Below, in pieces: positions 8,230-15,610 of a DNA stretch of 17,734 nucleotides. Numbering within the stretch: position 1 is the first letter of the stretch; each line of letters opens with the position of its first letter. The notes beneath the pieces were generated by a model that saw only the letters and a program-made list of their open reading frames with translations, made no database searches and had not been told where the DNA came from. Where the stretch lies: NCBI GenBank assembly GCA_019416265.1, contig DXXQ01000031.1:1-17734 (forward strand), in the 5' to 3' direction. Made by a program: the position numbers and the translations under genes. This stretch comes from Clostridiales bacterium. Lineage in GTDB: Bacteria; Bacillota; Clostridia; Lachnospirales; Lachnospiraceae.

Positions 8230-8606
8230 TGAGCAGAAAAAAGAAAAAAAATGAACCGCAGATCAATTATCTGGATCTGATCCCGAAGCGTTCGGAGAAT
8301 CTCCGCTGGTATGACGACCTTAAGGGACGTACTGTCCTGGAGGTGGAAAACACAGGCTTGTTCAACCACATTGCACAGAAGCTGTTCAATAAGCCGGAGT
8401 ATACGAAAGTACATCTCGACGACAACGGAACATTTATCTGGCCCCTCATAGACGGGGAAAAGACGGTGAATGAGATCGCTGCTCTTGTAAAAGAGCACTT
8501 TGGAGAGAAGGCAGAGCCTTTATATCCGAGAATCGTCAAATACTTCCAGATAATGGAAAGCTATCATTTTATTCATTTTACAAATATGCCCGGCAAAGAG
8601 GGTTAA
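8229..8606 (+). CDS. PqqD-like small protein (possible peptide-binding RRE fold)
   Basis: A 125-aa protein with a lysine-rich start (SRKKKKNEP) and no signal peptide. The second half matches the PqqD pattern: LDDNGTFIWPLIDGEKTVNE (63-82), then two predicted helices, ending in a YHFI segment. PqqD domains bind leader peptides of ribosomally made peptides for radical-SAM enzymes, using a winged-helix (RRE) fold. Neither a radical-SAM gene nor a precursor peptide is visible here. The start overlaps the stop of the OPT transporter by one base, so a partner role for the transporter is more likely than peptide maturation. Family assignment is by motif reading only. Confidence 0.75.
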   Translation: MSRKKKKNEPQINYLDLIPKRSENLRWYDDLKGRTVLEVENTGLFNHIAQKLFNKPEYTKVHLDDNGTFIWPLIDGEKTVNEIAALVKEHFGEKAEPLYPRIVKYFQIMESYHFIHFTNMPGKEG

Positions 8607-8609
8607 ACT

Positions 8610-8644
8610 AAGAGCGGAAGCAGCAGAAAGCTGTTTCCGTTCTT
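8610..8644 (+). terminator. Long hairpin, likely terminator of the OPT-PqqD operon
   Basis: A 15-bp stem (8610-8624 with 8630-8644, two G-U pairs) closes a 5-nt AGAAA loop directly after the PqqD-like stop codon. The downstream sequence is only weakly T-rich (GTGGTTT), so termination may be partial. Confidence 0.6.
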
Positions 8645-8733
8645 GTGGTTTCCAGGGGCAAAATCGCTGTGCAGTGGTACAGCGACAGCCGGATATTAAG
8701 GCAGTTTCCGGATATGGAAGAAAAGAGGTATGT

Positions 8734-9603
8734 ATGAAGTTAAGCGGAAAAAAACCATGGTATGTAGAATACTTTCTGATTATAGCAGGGACCGGACTGA
8801 TGGCGCTGGCGATCAGTTCTGTATTTGATTCAGCCGGACTTGTAACCGGCGGCTTTTCCGGAGCTGCCATTATCATCAAGAAATGGACGGAACCCTTCAT
8901 AGAGGGAGGAATTCCCCTGTGGGTCACCAACTTTTCCCTAAATGTTCCCATGTTTTTGATCGGTTTAAAGATCAGAGGCTTTGGGTTTGTAAAAAAAGCC
9001 CTTGCCGGTGAAATCTCACTGTCCCTGTGGCTTGCCATTCAGCCTGTATGGAATCTTGCGGGAGACGACCTGCTCCTGGCTGCAGTATACGGAGGCGCCC
9101 TTCTGGGAATCGGAATCGGCATGGTATTTCTCGGGGGCGGCACCACAGGCGGAACAGATATGATGGCTGCTATTATCCAGAAATATCTGAGGCACTATTC
9201 CATTGCACAGATCATGCAGTTTATTGACGGACTGATCGTCATTGTAGGTATGTATGTGTTTGGTATGCAAAAGGCCATGTATGCCATCATTGCCGTATTC
9301 CTTGTGACAAAGGTATCAGACGGCCTGATGGAAGGTATCAAGTTCTGCAAAGCCGCCTATATTATTACAGACAAGCCGGAGGCCATCTCCCAGGCGGTTA
9401 TCAGAGATCTTGACCGTGGCATTACAGGAATCGAGGCAAAGGGAATGTATTCCGGAGATAAGAAACTGATGCTTTACTGTGTTGTGAGCAAAAAAGAGAT
9501 CATTAAATTGAAAGAACTGGTTGACAGGATCGATCCCAATGCCTTTGTTATCGTGACAGATGCCCGTGAAGTACATGGAGAAGGCTTTATAGAAAATAAT
9601 TAA
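8734..9603 (+). CDS. YitT family membrane protein (DUF161 with C-terminal DUF2179)
   Basis: A 289-aa protein of the YitT family, found in many Firmicutes and of unknown function. The first 200 residues hold five or six hydrophobic spans, with the family motif GLVTGGFSGAAIII (35-48) and GGGTTGGTDM around 140. From about residue 208 a soluble domain follows (YIITDKPEAIS...RGITGIEAKGMY...VSKKEI...DPNAFVIVTDAREVHGEGF), which is the DUF2179 domain thought to resemble PII-like or ferredoxin folds. I prefer the ATG at 8734, preceded by AAAGAGG, over a GTG at 8674 that lacks a ribosome site and gives an odd polar extension. No clear promoter was seen in 8645-8733. Confidence 0.9.
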   Translation: MKLSGKKPWYVEYFLIIAGTGLMALAISSVFDSAGLVTGGFSGAAIIIKKWTEPFIEGGIPLWVTNFSLNVPMFLIGLKIRGFGFVKKALAGEISLSLWLAIQPVWNLAGDDLLLAAVYGGALLGIGIGMVFLGGGTTGGTDMMAAIIQKYLRHYSIAQIMQFIDGLIVIVGMYVFGMQKAMYAIIAVFLVTKVSDGLMEGIKFCKAAYIITDKPEAISQAVIRDLDRGITGIEAKGMYSGDKKLMLYCVVSKKEIIKLKELVDRIDPNAFVIVTDAREVHGEGFIENN

Positions 9604-9662
9604 CAAAAAATCCATAAAAAATTGTAAGTTTTTTCGCCTTCCCTCTTTCATTTTTGGTGATT

Positions 9663-9690
9663 TTGTATTAAAATAGATAACAGGTATAAG
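9663..9690 (+). promoter_or_regulatory. Weak candidate promoter before the PucR-type regulator
   Basis: TTGTAT (9663-9668), 16 nt, TATAAG (9685-9690), in a very AT-rich 145-nt gap. Several other AT-rich boxes could serve, so the exact site is uncertain. No strong terminator for the YitT gene was found in this gap. Confidence 0.35.
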
Positions 9691-9748
9691 TTTTTGTGGT
9701 TAGATTTAAAGATTATTAAACACTTTAGATGAGAAGGGATTGAATTAG

Positions 9749-10837
9749 ATGATATCGAATCAGGTACTTCAGAACACTCTTGAAGGATTAAAGGAAATTT
9801 CCAGAACAGAATTTTGTGTCGTGGATGTAGACGGAAAGGTTCTGGCAAGCACATTTGCTGATTTTGCAATTTCCAGCGGGGATGTGCAGGCATTTGTGGA
9901 GTCACCGGCTGAGAGCCAGCTTGTAAAGGGATTCCAGTATTTTAAGGTTTGCGATGATTATCAGTTGGAATATGTACTGGTTGCCCACGGCGACGACGAG
10001 GATACCTATATGGTAGGTAAGCTGGCTGCATTCCAGATCCAGAATCTGATCGTTGCATATAAGGAGCGCTTTGATAAAGACAGCTTTATCAAAAACTTGC
10101 TTCTTGACAATCTTCTTCTGGTGGATATCTATAACCGTGCGAAGAAACTTCATATTGAAGCAGATGTACGCCGTGTTGTCATGATTCTTGAAATGCCCAA
10201 GGAGAAGGATCACAGCTCCATGGAGAGCGTGAAGAGTCTTTTCGGCGGCAAGAGCAAGGACTTCATCACAGCTGTTGATGAGAAGAGCATCATTATTGTA
10301 AAAGAGCTGGAAGAAGGAGAAGGATATCCGGAGATGGATCAGCTTGCCCAGACGATCCTGGATACGCTGGGAATGGGTAACGACGGCATGACCCATATGG
10401 CATACGGCACCATCGTCGGCGAACTGAAAGAGGTTTCCAGATCCTATAAAGAGGCCCGCATGGCTCTCGACGTAGGCAAGATTTTCTTTGGAGATAAAGA
10501 GGTCATTGCATACAGCTCTCTTGGTATCGGACGTCTGATCTACCAGCTTCCGATCCCTCTTTGCAAAATGTTCATCAAAGAGATCTTTGACGGCAAATCT
10601 CCGGACGATTTTGATGAGGAGACACTGATTACTATCGATAAATTCTTTGAGAACAGCCTGAATGTATCCGAGACATCCAGACAGCTTTATATCCACAGAA
10701 ATACCCTTGTGTACAGACTGGATAAGCTGCAGAAGAGCACAGGGCTCGATCTGAGGGTATTTGAGGATGCCATCACATTCAAGATTGCTTTAATGGTTGT
10801 GAGATACATGAAGTATATGGAAACACTGGAGTATTGA
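9749..10837 (+). CDS. PucR/CdaR-type helix-turn-helix regulator
   Basis: A 362-aa cytoplasmic regulator. The C-terminus carries the PucR-type DNA-binding domain: NVSETSRQLYIHRNTLVYRL (305-324) followed by DKLQKSTGLDLRVFEDAITFKIALMV. The middle (about 130-260) fits the CdaR GGDEF-like domain, with VVMILEMPKE and a later AYGTIVGELKEVSRSYKEAR. The N-terminal part, with FCVVDVDGKVLAS (about 22-34), looks like a small-molecule sensing segment of PAS or sugar-diacid type. A GAAGGGA site precedes the ATG. It lies between a YitT gene and ftsE but ends with its own terminator, so it is likely monocistronic or co-transcribed with the YitT gene. The effector and target genes cannot be inferred. Confidence 0.85.
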   Translation: MISNQVLQNTLEGLKEISRTEFCVVDVDGKVLASTFADFAISSGDVQAFVESPAESQLVKGFQYFKVCDDYQLEYVLVAHGDDEDTYMVGKLAAFQIQNLIVAYKERFDKDSFIKNLLLDNLLLVDIYNRAKKLHIEADVRRVVMILEMPKEKDHSSMESVKSLFGGKSKDFITAVDEKSIIIVKELEEGEGYPEMDQLAQTILDTLGMGNDGMTHMAYGTIVGELKEVSRSYKEARMALDVGKIFFGDKEVIAYSSLGIGRLIYQLPIPLCKMFIKEIFDGKSPDDFDEETLITIDKFFENSLNVSETSRQLYIHRNTLVYRLDKLQKSTGLDLRVFEDAITFKIALMVVRYMKYMETLEY

Positions 10838-10868
10838 TTTTCCCCCAATGTATATGTAAGATAAAAAT

Positions 10869-10904
10869 GCGCCTGCCGTGTTCAAGATACGGCAGGCGCG
10901 TTTT
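10869..10904 (+). terminator. Rho-independent terminator after the PucR-type regulator
   Basis: A perfect 11-bp GC-rich stem (GCGCCTGCCGT at 10869-10879 with ACGGCAGGCGC at 10889-10899), a 9-nt loop, then GTTTT. The left flank is A-rich, so it could also work on the other strand, but no gene points that way. Confidence 0.85.
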
Positions 10905-10945
10905 GCAGCAGGAAATAGTTCACAAATTTTTTACGAAAAATATAG

Positions 10946-10974
10946 TTGCATTTCACAAAGACATATATTACAAT
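10946..10974 (+). promoter_or_regulatory. SigA-type promoter for ftsEX
   Basis: TTGCAT (10946-10951), exactly 17 nt, TACAAT (10969-10974). The start expected near 10981 gives a leader of about 39 nt before ftsE. It lies just behind the terminator of the regulator, so ftsE begins a new transcription unit. Confidence 0.7.
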
Positions 10975-11019
10975 TATGTTACAAAAAACAAAGAGTCTTT
11001 GCTCTCTATGGAGGTAATT

Positions 11020-11703
11020 ATGATTGATTTGGTAGATGTAAGCAAATCCTATGGTCCCGGCAAGCCTGCGGTAAACCATGTGAACTTGCATGTTGATAAA
11101 GGAGAATTCGTGTTTGTGGTGGGAAGCAGCGGTTCAGGGAAATCTACCCTGATCAAGCTTCTGATGAAGGAACTGGACTCCACCTCAGGGACAATTACTG
11201 TAAGCGGCGAGCGTCTGGAGGGAATGAAGCACAGGCGTGTGGCGAAATACCGCAGGAAGCTTGGAGTTGTCTTTCAGGATTTCCGTCTGTTAAAGGACAG
11301 AAATGTATATGAGAATGTGGCGTTTGCCCAGCGTGTCATCAACAGACCTACCCGTGTTATTAAGAAACGTGTGCCGGAGGTGCTTCGTGAGGTTGGACTT
11401 CCTGCGAAATATAAATCTTTTCCGGATGAGCTTTCCGGAGGGGAGCAGCAGAGGGTTGCCCTTGCAAGAGCTCTTGTAAACCGTCCGGATATTCTGCTGG
11501 CAGACGAGCCTACCGGTAACCTGGACCCTAAGACGTCGGAGGAGATCATGAGACTTCTGGAACAGATTAACGAGAGAGGAACCACAGTTCTTGTGGTAAC
11601 CCATAACCGTGAGATCGTAAATGCCATGAAGAAGAGGGTTGTCACCATGCATGAGGGTGAGATCGTCAGCGACGAGAAAGAGGGAGGATATCATGAGGCC
11701 TAG
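11020..11703 (+). CDS. ftsE: Cell division ABC transporter ATPase FtsE
   Basis: This 227-aa ATPase pairs with FtsX. ATP binding and hydrolysis drive FtsX movements that switch on peptidoglycan hydrolases outside the membrane. Walker A is GSSGSGKST (35-43), the Q-loop region VVFQDFRLL follows, the ABC signature is LSGGEQQ (138-144), Walker B is ILLADEP (158-164), and the switch His is 195 in VTHNRE. The frame is open back to 10834, but the ATG at 11020 has GGAGGT four bases upstream and gives the standard MIDLVDVSKSYG start and family length (about 228). The stop overlaps ftsX by 11 nt. Confidence 0.95.
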   Translation: MIDLVDVSKSYGPGKPAVNHVNLHVDKGEFVFVVGSSGSGKSTLIKLLMKELDSTSGTITVSGERLEGMKHRRVAKYRRKLGVVFQDFRLLKDRNVYENVAFAQRVINRPTRVIKKRVPEVLREVGLPAKYKSFPDELSGGEQQRVALARALVNRPDILLADEPTGNLDPKTSEEIMRLLEQINERGTTVLVVTHNREIVNAMKKRVVTMHEGEIVSDEKEGGYHEA

Positions 11704-12598
11704 TACAATCTGGTTTACCCTGAAGCAGGGAATCAAGAATATCAAGAGAAACTGGATGTTTTCCATTGCGTCTGTACTGACCATGGCAGCATGCATTTTT
11801 CTGTTTGGAATATTTTATTCCATTGTAAACAATGTAAACGCAGTTGCCCATAAGCTGGAGGAAGAGGTGCCGATCACCGTATTTTTCCAGGAGGATGCAA
11901 CTGAGGAACAGATCGAGAAAGTCGGAGAGGCCATAAAGGGCCGTCCGGAGGTTGCCCGTGTGGAATATGAATCTGCGGAGGAAGCCTGGGAATATTTCAG
12001 CGAATTTTATTTTGAGGGCTCCGAGGGAGCAGAAGGCTTCAAGGACGACAATCCTCTTGTAGGCTCCTCGAATTATCAGGTCTATATGAACGATATTACC
12101 AGACAGGCGGAACTGGTGGAGTATGTGTCCGGCCTTGACGGTGTGCGCGAGGTAAATCAGTCCAAGGATGCGGCGGATATGCTGGGAAGTATAAACAGAC
12201 TGGTATCTTATATTTCCATTGCCATCATTGCTGTCCTTCTTCTGATCTCCATTTTCCTGATCAGCAATACGATTTCTGTGGGTATTTCTGTCCGTTCGGA
12301 AGAAATCGGTATTATGAAATATATTGGAGCCACAGACGGATTTGTAAGAGCCCCCTTTGTGCTGGAGGGAATGGTTCTGGGAATGATCGGGGCGGCAGTT
12401 CCCCTTCTTCTTCTTTTCTTCGGATATAACAGCGCGGTAAAATATATCCTTACGAAATTCAGCGTATTTATGGGAGTGGTGCAGTTCATTCCCGTATGGG
12501 AGATTTATAAGACACTTCTTCCGATCGGTCTGGCTCTGGGAATCGGAATCGGTTTTATCGGAAGTATCATTACAACCAGAAAGCATTTAAGAGTATAA
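11693..12598 (+). CDS. ftsX: Cell division permease-like protein FtsX
   Basis: A 301-aa membrane partner of FtsE. It has a cytoplasmic N-terminus with the usual IKRNWMFS entry into span 1 (about 22-45), then a large extracellular loop (about 46-168) that would contact the peptidoglycan hydrolase. Three further spans follow (about 171-199, a GMVLGMIGAAVPLLLLFFGY span, and one near the C-terminus), giving four spans as usual. SVRSEEIGIMKYIGAT is the conserved FtsX cytoplasmic coupling segment. GGGAGG lies 6 nt before the chosen ATG, inside the end of ftsE. There is no EnvC/PcsB/CwlO-like hydrolase or activator gene beside it, so its partner must be elsewhere or be of a different kind. Confidence 0.95.
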   Translation: MRPSTIWFTLKQGIKNIKRNWMFSIASVLTMAACIFLFGIFYSIVNNVNAVAHKLEEEVPITVFFQEDATEEQIEKVGEAIKGRPEVARVEYESAEEAWEYFSEFYFEGSEGAEGFKDDNPLVGSSNYQVYMNDITRQAELVEYVSGLDGVREVNQSKDAADMLGSINRLVSYISIAIIAVLLLISIFLISNTISVGISVRSEEIGIMKYIGATDGFVRAPFVLEGMVLGMIGAAVPLLLLFFGYNSAVKYILTKFSVFMGVVQFIPVWEIYKTLLPIGLALGIGIGFIGSIITTRKHLRV

Positions 12599-12601
12599 GG
12601 G

Positions 12602-12628
12602 CAGGGGAAATCAGAACATTTTCCCCTG
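12602..12628 (+). repeat. Hairpin 1 between ftsX and the S41 protease
   Basis: CAGGGGAAA (12602-12610) pairs with TTTCCCCTG (12620-12628) around a 9-nt loop, starting 4 nt after the ftsX stop. There is no T-tract behind it. It may protect the ftsEX mRNA end. Confidence 0.5.
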
Positions 12629-12646
12629 TAAGGAAAATTTGGAGAC

Positions 12647-12671
12647 AGCTGCCGGAATGCCGGCAGCTTTT
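12647..12671 (+). terminator. Hairpin 2, likely terminator or partial terminator after ftsX
   Basis: A perfect 9-bp stem AGCTGCCGG (12647-12655) / CCGGCAGCT (12660-12668) with a tetraloop AATG, followed by TTTT that includes the last stem base. The T-tract is short. No convincing promoter lies between it and the protease gene, so it may let part of the transcription through. Confidence 0.6.
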
Positions 12672-12698
12672 CCTGTATAGAAACATAAGGAGACGGAA

Positions 12699-13877
12699 AT
12701 GACGAAACAGTTCAAAAAAGGTTTACTGGCAGGGGCGCTGGGGCTGCTGTGCGTAGAGGTGGGAGCAGGACTGGGAATCGGGAAGGCTCTGGGGGAATCC
12801 GTTCTTACAGACCCGGGGTTCCTGAGCAAGCTGACCTCCCTGGAATACCTGATCGACAATTACTATTTAGAGGATGCAGACAAGGAAGAGCTGAAAGAAG
12901 GAATTTATACAGGACTGGTTTACGGGCTGGGAGATCCCTATTCCAGATACTATACTGCCCGGGAATATACAGAAGAAAATTCTTCCACACAGGGAGAATA
13001 TGTGGGGATCGGTATTGTCATGCAGAAAAACGAAGAGGGCGGCGTACGCGTGGTGGAATGCTATGAGGGAGGCCCGGGAGAAAAGGCAGGACTGAAGGCA
13101 GATGATGTGATCAGCGCAGTGGACGGAGAAGACATTACGCAGAGCGATGTGGCGGAGGTGGCTGACAAAATTAAAGGAAGAGACGGAGAACAGGTGGTTC
13201 TGACGATCCACAGAGAGGGAGTGGAGGAAGCGATGGAGCTCACTGTTCCCATTACCGATGTGGAGCTTCCTTCTGTATTTCATGAAATGCTGGATGAGGA
13301 TACCGGGTATATCCGCATTACAGAATTTAAGGGAGTGACTTTTCAGCAGTACAGGAACGCTTTTGCAGAGCTGAAGGATAGTGGGATGGAGAAGCTGGTG
13401 GTAGATCTGAGAAACAATCCGGGAGGTCTTCTGAATTCTGTCTGCGATATCCTCAATGAAATTCTGCCGGAGGGCCTGATCGTATACACAGAAGACAAAT
13501 ACGGAAACCGCAGCGAGGAGAGAAGCGAGGGCAAAAATCCTTTGGATATTCCTCTGGCTGTCCTTGTAAATGAATACAGCGCCAGCGCCTCGGAAATCTT
13601 TGCAGGGGCTGTGCAGGATTACGGCATCGGCACGATTGTGGGAACAACCACCTACGGCAAAGGAGTGGTACAGTCGATCAGGACACTTGCGGACGGAAGC
13701 GCAGTGAAGCTTACGGTATCGAATTATTTTACGCCCAAGGGAAATTCCATTCATGAAGTGGGCATCAGTCCGGATGTGGAGGTGAAGCTGGATGCAAATC
13801 TTCTGAATAAAGAAGAAATCACCCATGAGGAGGATAACCAGCTTCAGAAGGCTCTGGAAATACTGGAGAAATCATAA
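12699..13877 (+). CDS. S41 family C-terminal processing protease (CtpA/CtpB type) with PDZ domain
   Basis: A 392-aa serine protease anchored or secreted by an N-terminal hydrophobic segment (about 8-29). A short helical part follows, with YLIDNYYL and GDPYSRYYT as in the family, then a PDZ domain (about 99-180), then the S41 core. The catalytic set can be read by spacing: Ser296 in SASASE, Lys321 and Gln325 in YGKGVVQ. The 25- and 4-residue gaps match those known for Bacillus CtpB and the Ser-Lys pair of E. coli Prc. AAGGAG precedes the ATG. It cuts C-terminal tails of extracellular or envelope proteins. Its place behind ftsEX suggests action on cell wall or division proteins, but no substrate is shown here. 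Confidence 0.94.
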   Translation: MTKQFKKGLLAGALGLLCVEVGAGLGIGKALGESVLTDPGFLSKLTSLEYLIDNYYLEDADKEELKEGIYTGLVYGLGDPYSRYYTAREYTEENSSTQGEYVGIGIVMQKNEEGGVRVVECYEGGPGEKAGLKADDVISAVDGEDITQSDVAEVADKIKGRDGEQVVLTIHREGVEEAMELTVPITDVELPSVFHEMLDEDTGYIRITEFKGVTFQQYRNAFAELKDSGMEKLVVDLRNNPGGLLNSVCDILNEILPEGLIVYTEDKYGNRSEERSEGKNPLDIPLAVLVNEYSASASEIFAGAVQDYGIGTIVGTTTYGKGVVQSIRTLADGSAVKLTVSNYFTPKGNSIHEVGISPDVEVKLDANLLNKEEITHEEDNQLQKALEILEKS

Positions 13878-13916
13878 TATAAAAATGGGGAAATTTGCTC
13901 AGATATAAGATTTTCA

Positions 13917-13945
13917 TTGTATCTGTTTTTACAAGCTGTTATAAT
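13917..13945 (+). promoter_or_regulatory. SigA-type promoter for the DegV-family gene
   Basis: TTGTAT (13917-13922), exactly 17 nt, TATAAT (13940-13945). The start would fall near 13952, about 42 nt before the ATG. No hairpin terminator for the protease gene was found in the 40 nt before it. Confidence 0.75.
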
Positions 13946-13993
13946 ATACACAATGTTCAATGTTAATGCTGCAAATGGCAAGGAGAAAATATT

Positions 13994-14857
13994 ATGAATG
14001 ATTATGTAATTACAACGGACAACAATTCAGATCTTCCGGAATCCTATTTCAGGGAGCATGGCGTTGGCTGTACCTATTTAAGCTACGCAATGGACGGAAA
14101 AATATATACACACGGAAATTTTCTTCCGGAACACCAGTTCTATGAAGCTATGAGAAACGGGTCCCTTCCCACAACGGCCCAGGCGAATCCCGAAATCACC
14201 AGGGAAATGATGGAGCCTTATCTGAAAGAGGGAAAGGACATTCTCCATATTGCATTTTCCTCAGGCTTAAGCGGAACCTGCAGCAGCGCCATTCTGGCAG
14301 CTCAGGAGCTTATGGAAGAATACCCTGAACGAAAAATCGTGGTGGTGGACTCTCTGGCAGCCTCTCTCGGACAGGGACTTCTTGTATATTTTGCCCAGCA
14401 GAAAAAGGAAGCGGGAGAAGATATGGATGCTGTTGCACAGTGGGCGGAGAACAACAAGCTTCACATTGTACACATGTTTACGGTAGATGATCTTTACCAC
14501 CTGTACAGAGGCGGCCGCCTTTCCAAAACTGCAGCGGTAGTGGGAAGTGTACTCAACATCAAACCTGTTCTTCATGTAGACAATGAAGGCAAGCTTGTTC
14601 CTGTGGGAAAAGTAAGAGGCCGAAAAAAAGCTCTTCTTGAGCTTGTGAAAGCAATGGAGGAAAAAACGCAGGGATATGAGACAGATACCGTATTCATCAG
14701 CCACGGCGACTGCAAAGAGGACGCGGAGTTTGTTGCAGAGAAAGTAAGAGAGCGCTATCGTGTGAAGACCATGATCATCAACCATGTAGGAGCGGTCATC
14801 GGCGCACATTCCGGCCCGGGAACACTGGCCCTCTTCTTTGTGGGAAGCCCAAGATAA
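13994..14857 (+). CDS. DegV family fatty-acid-binding protein
   Basis: A 287-aa cytoplasmic protein of the DegV family. Family members bind fatty acids and some (FakB) present them to the fatty acid kinase FakA. Visible motifs are TTDNNSDLP (7-15), TTAQANP (60-66), SSGLSGT (89-95), VVVDSLAASLGQGLL (116-130), the RGGRLSK loop (172-178) and a C-terminal HSGPGTLALFF. Length fits the family (about 280-290). AAGGAG lies upstream of the ATG. No fakA-like kinase is in the window. Which lipid it binds is unknown. Confidence 0.92.
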   Translation: MNDYVITTDNNSDLPESYFREHGVGCTYLSYAMDGKIYTHGNFLPEHQFYEAMRNGSLPTTAQANPEITREMMEPYLKEGKDILHIAFSSGLSGTCSSAILAAQELMEEYPERKIVVVDSLAASLGQGLLVYFAQQKKEAGEDMDAVAQWAENNKLHIVHMFTVDDLYHLYRGGRLSKTAAVVGSVLNIKPVLHVDNEGKLVPVGKVRGRKKALLELVKAMEEKTQGYETDTVFISHGDCKEDAEFVAEKVRERYRVKTMIINHVGAVIGAHSGPGTLALFFVGSPR

Positions 14858-14859
14858 GA

Positions 14860-14886
14860 CGTTGCTGTGAACGGAGTGAACAGTAA
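14860..14886 (+). repeat. 27-nt dispersed repeat, copy 1 (after the DegV gene)
   Basis: It begins CGTTGCTGTGAAC and ends TGAACAGTAA, and matches the element at 15543-15569 except at two positions (G/A and G/A). The ends pair (TTGCTGT with ACAGTAA, one G-U), giving a small hairpin with an 11-nt loop. It starts 3 nt after the stop codon. Confidence 0.75.
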
Positions 14887-14926
14887 GGATAAGACTGACA
14901 GGAAAGGGATTTCATGAAGAATGTAT

Positions 14927-14955
14927 TTGTCTTTTTCCGAAAAAGATGCTATAAT
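14927..14955 (+). promoter_or_regulatory. SigA-type promoter (extended -10) for the SEC-C protein gene
   Basis: TTGTCT (14927-14932), 17 nt, TATAAT (14950-14955) preceded by TGC, an extended -10. The spacer holds a 7-bp inverted repeat, TCTTTTT ccg AAAAAGA (14930-14946), which overlaps the -35 box and could be a repressor site. The start would be near 14962, a leader of about 64 nt. Confidence 0.75.
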
Positions 14956-15025
14956 GGATAAGCCTGTGTGAAGAAGATGCTTCACAGAATCAAGGGATAA
15001 GTATTTTGAAAAGAGGATTAAACAA

Positions 15026-15535
15026 ATGAGTGATAAAACAATTTTAGAACAGTGGCGTACCATGGCGTACAACCAGGAAGCAGACCGCGGTCAGCTCCAG
15101 AAATTCTGGGCAACCTACTTCAATATTGAAAAAGGAATTTACGAGCAGCTTCTGACCAACCCGGATGAAGTAGTGACAGGTACTGTAAAAGAACTGGCAG
15201 AGAAATACGGACAGGAAGTTCTCACAATGGTAGGTTTCCTTGACGGAATCAACGATTCTCTGAAGGTTCCGAACCCCATCGAGACAATGGATGAGAACAC
15301 AACCGTATCCTTATGCTTCGATAAGGAACTCCTTTACAAAAACATGGTAGACGCAAAGGCAGACTGGCTCTATGAGCTTCCACAGTGGGATTCGATCTTC
15401 TCTGAAGAAAAGAGAAAAGAGCTTTACATGGAGCAGAAGAAATCCGGTACGATCGTGAAACCACACAAAGTAGGCCGTAACGATCCATGTCCATGCGGAA
15501 GCGGAAAGAAATACAAACATTGCTGCGGAAGATAA
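15026..15535 (+). CDS. SEC-C zinc-motif protein
   Basis: A 169-aa protein ending in a SEC-C motif, NDPCPCGSGKKYKHCCGR (152-169), with ligands Cys155, Cys157, Cys166 and Cys167. This is the zinc-binding tail also found at the end of SecA, where it contacts SecB or ribosomes. The first 150 residues are acidic and helical and match no family I recognise; no SecA domains are present. An AGAGGA site precedes the ATG. The gene has its own promoter and is followed by the second copy of the 27-nt repeat. It is probably a small cytoplasmic protein with a binding role at ribosomes or nascent proteins, but that is inference from the tail alone. Confidence 0.88.
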   Translation: MSDKTILEQWRTMAYNQEADRGQLQKFWATYFNIEKGIYEQLLTNPDEVVTGTVKELAEKYGQEVLTMVGFLDGINDSLKVPNPIETMDENTTVSLCFDKELLYKNMVDAKADWLYELPQWDSIFSEEKRKELYMEQKKSGTIVKPHKVGRNDPCPCGSGKKYKHCCGR

Positions 15536-15542
15536 TATATTC

Positions 15543-15569
15543 CGTTGCTGTGAACAGAATGAACAGTAA
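15543..15569 (+). repeat. 27-nt dispersed repeat, copy 2 (after the SEC-C gene)
   Basis: This is a second copy of the element at 14860-14886, starting 7 nt after the stop codon. With the next base its ends pair over 8 positions (GTTGCTGT with ACAGTAAC, one G-U). The changes from copy 1 lie in the loop and leave the stem intact. Confidence 0.75.
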
Positions 15570-15610
15570 CTATATTCCGGTTACAGGACAGTCTGTGATA
15601 AGAAAAACGG

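Noticed and set aside
8674..8733. GTG-started N-terminal extension of the YitT protein
   Set aside because: It adds 20 polar residues not seen in the family and has no ribosome site; the ATG at 8734 has one.
10834..11019. Open frame extending ftsE upstream by 62 codons
   Set aside because: It overlaps the previous stop, passes through a strong terminator and promoter, and is not part of the FtsE family; GGAGGT marks the ATG at 11020.
14914..14961. 15-codon reading frame (starting MKNVFVFFRK) with a fair AAAGGGA site after the DegV gene
   Set aside because: It runs through the promoter boxes of the next gene and ends at the expected transcript start, so it is most likely chance.
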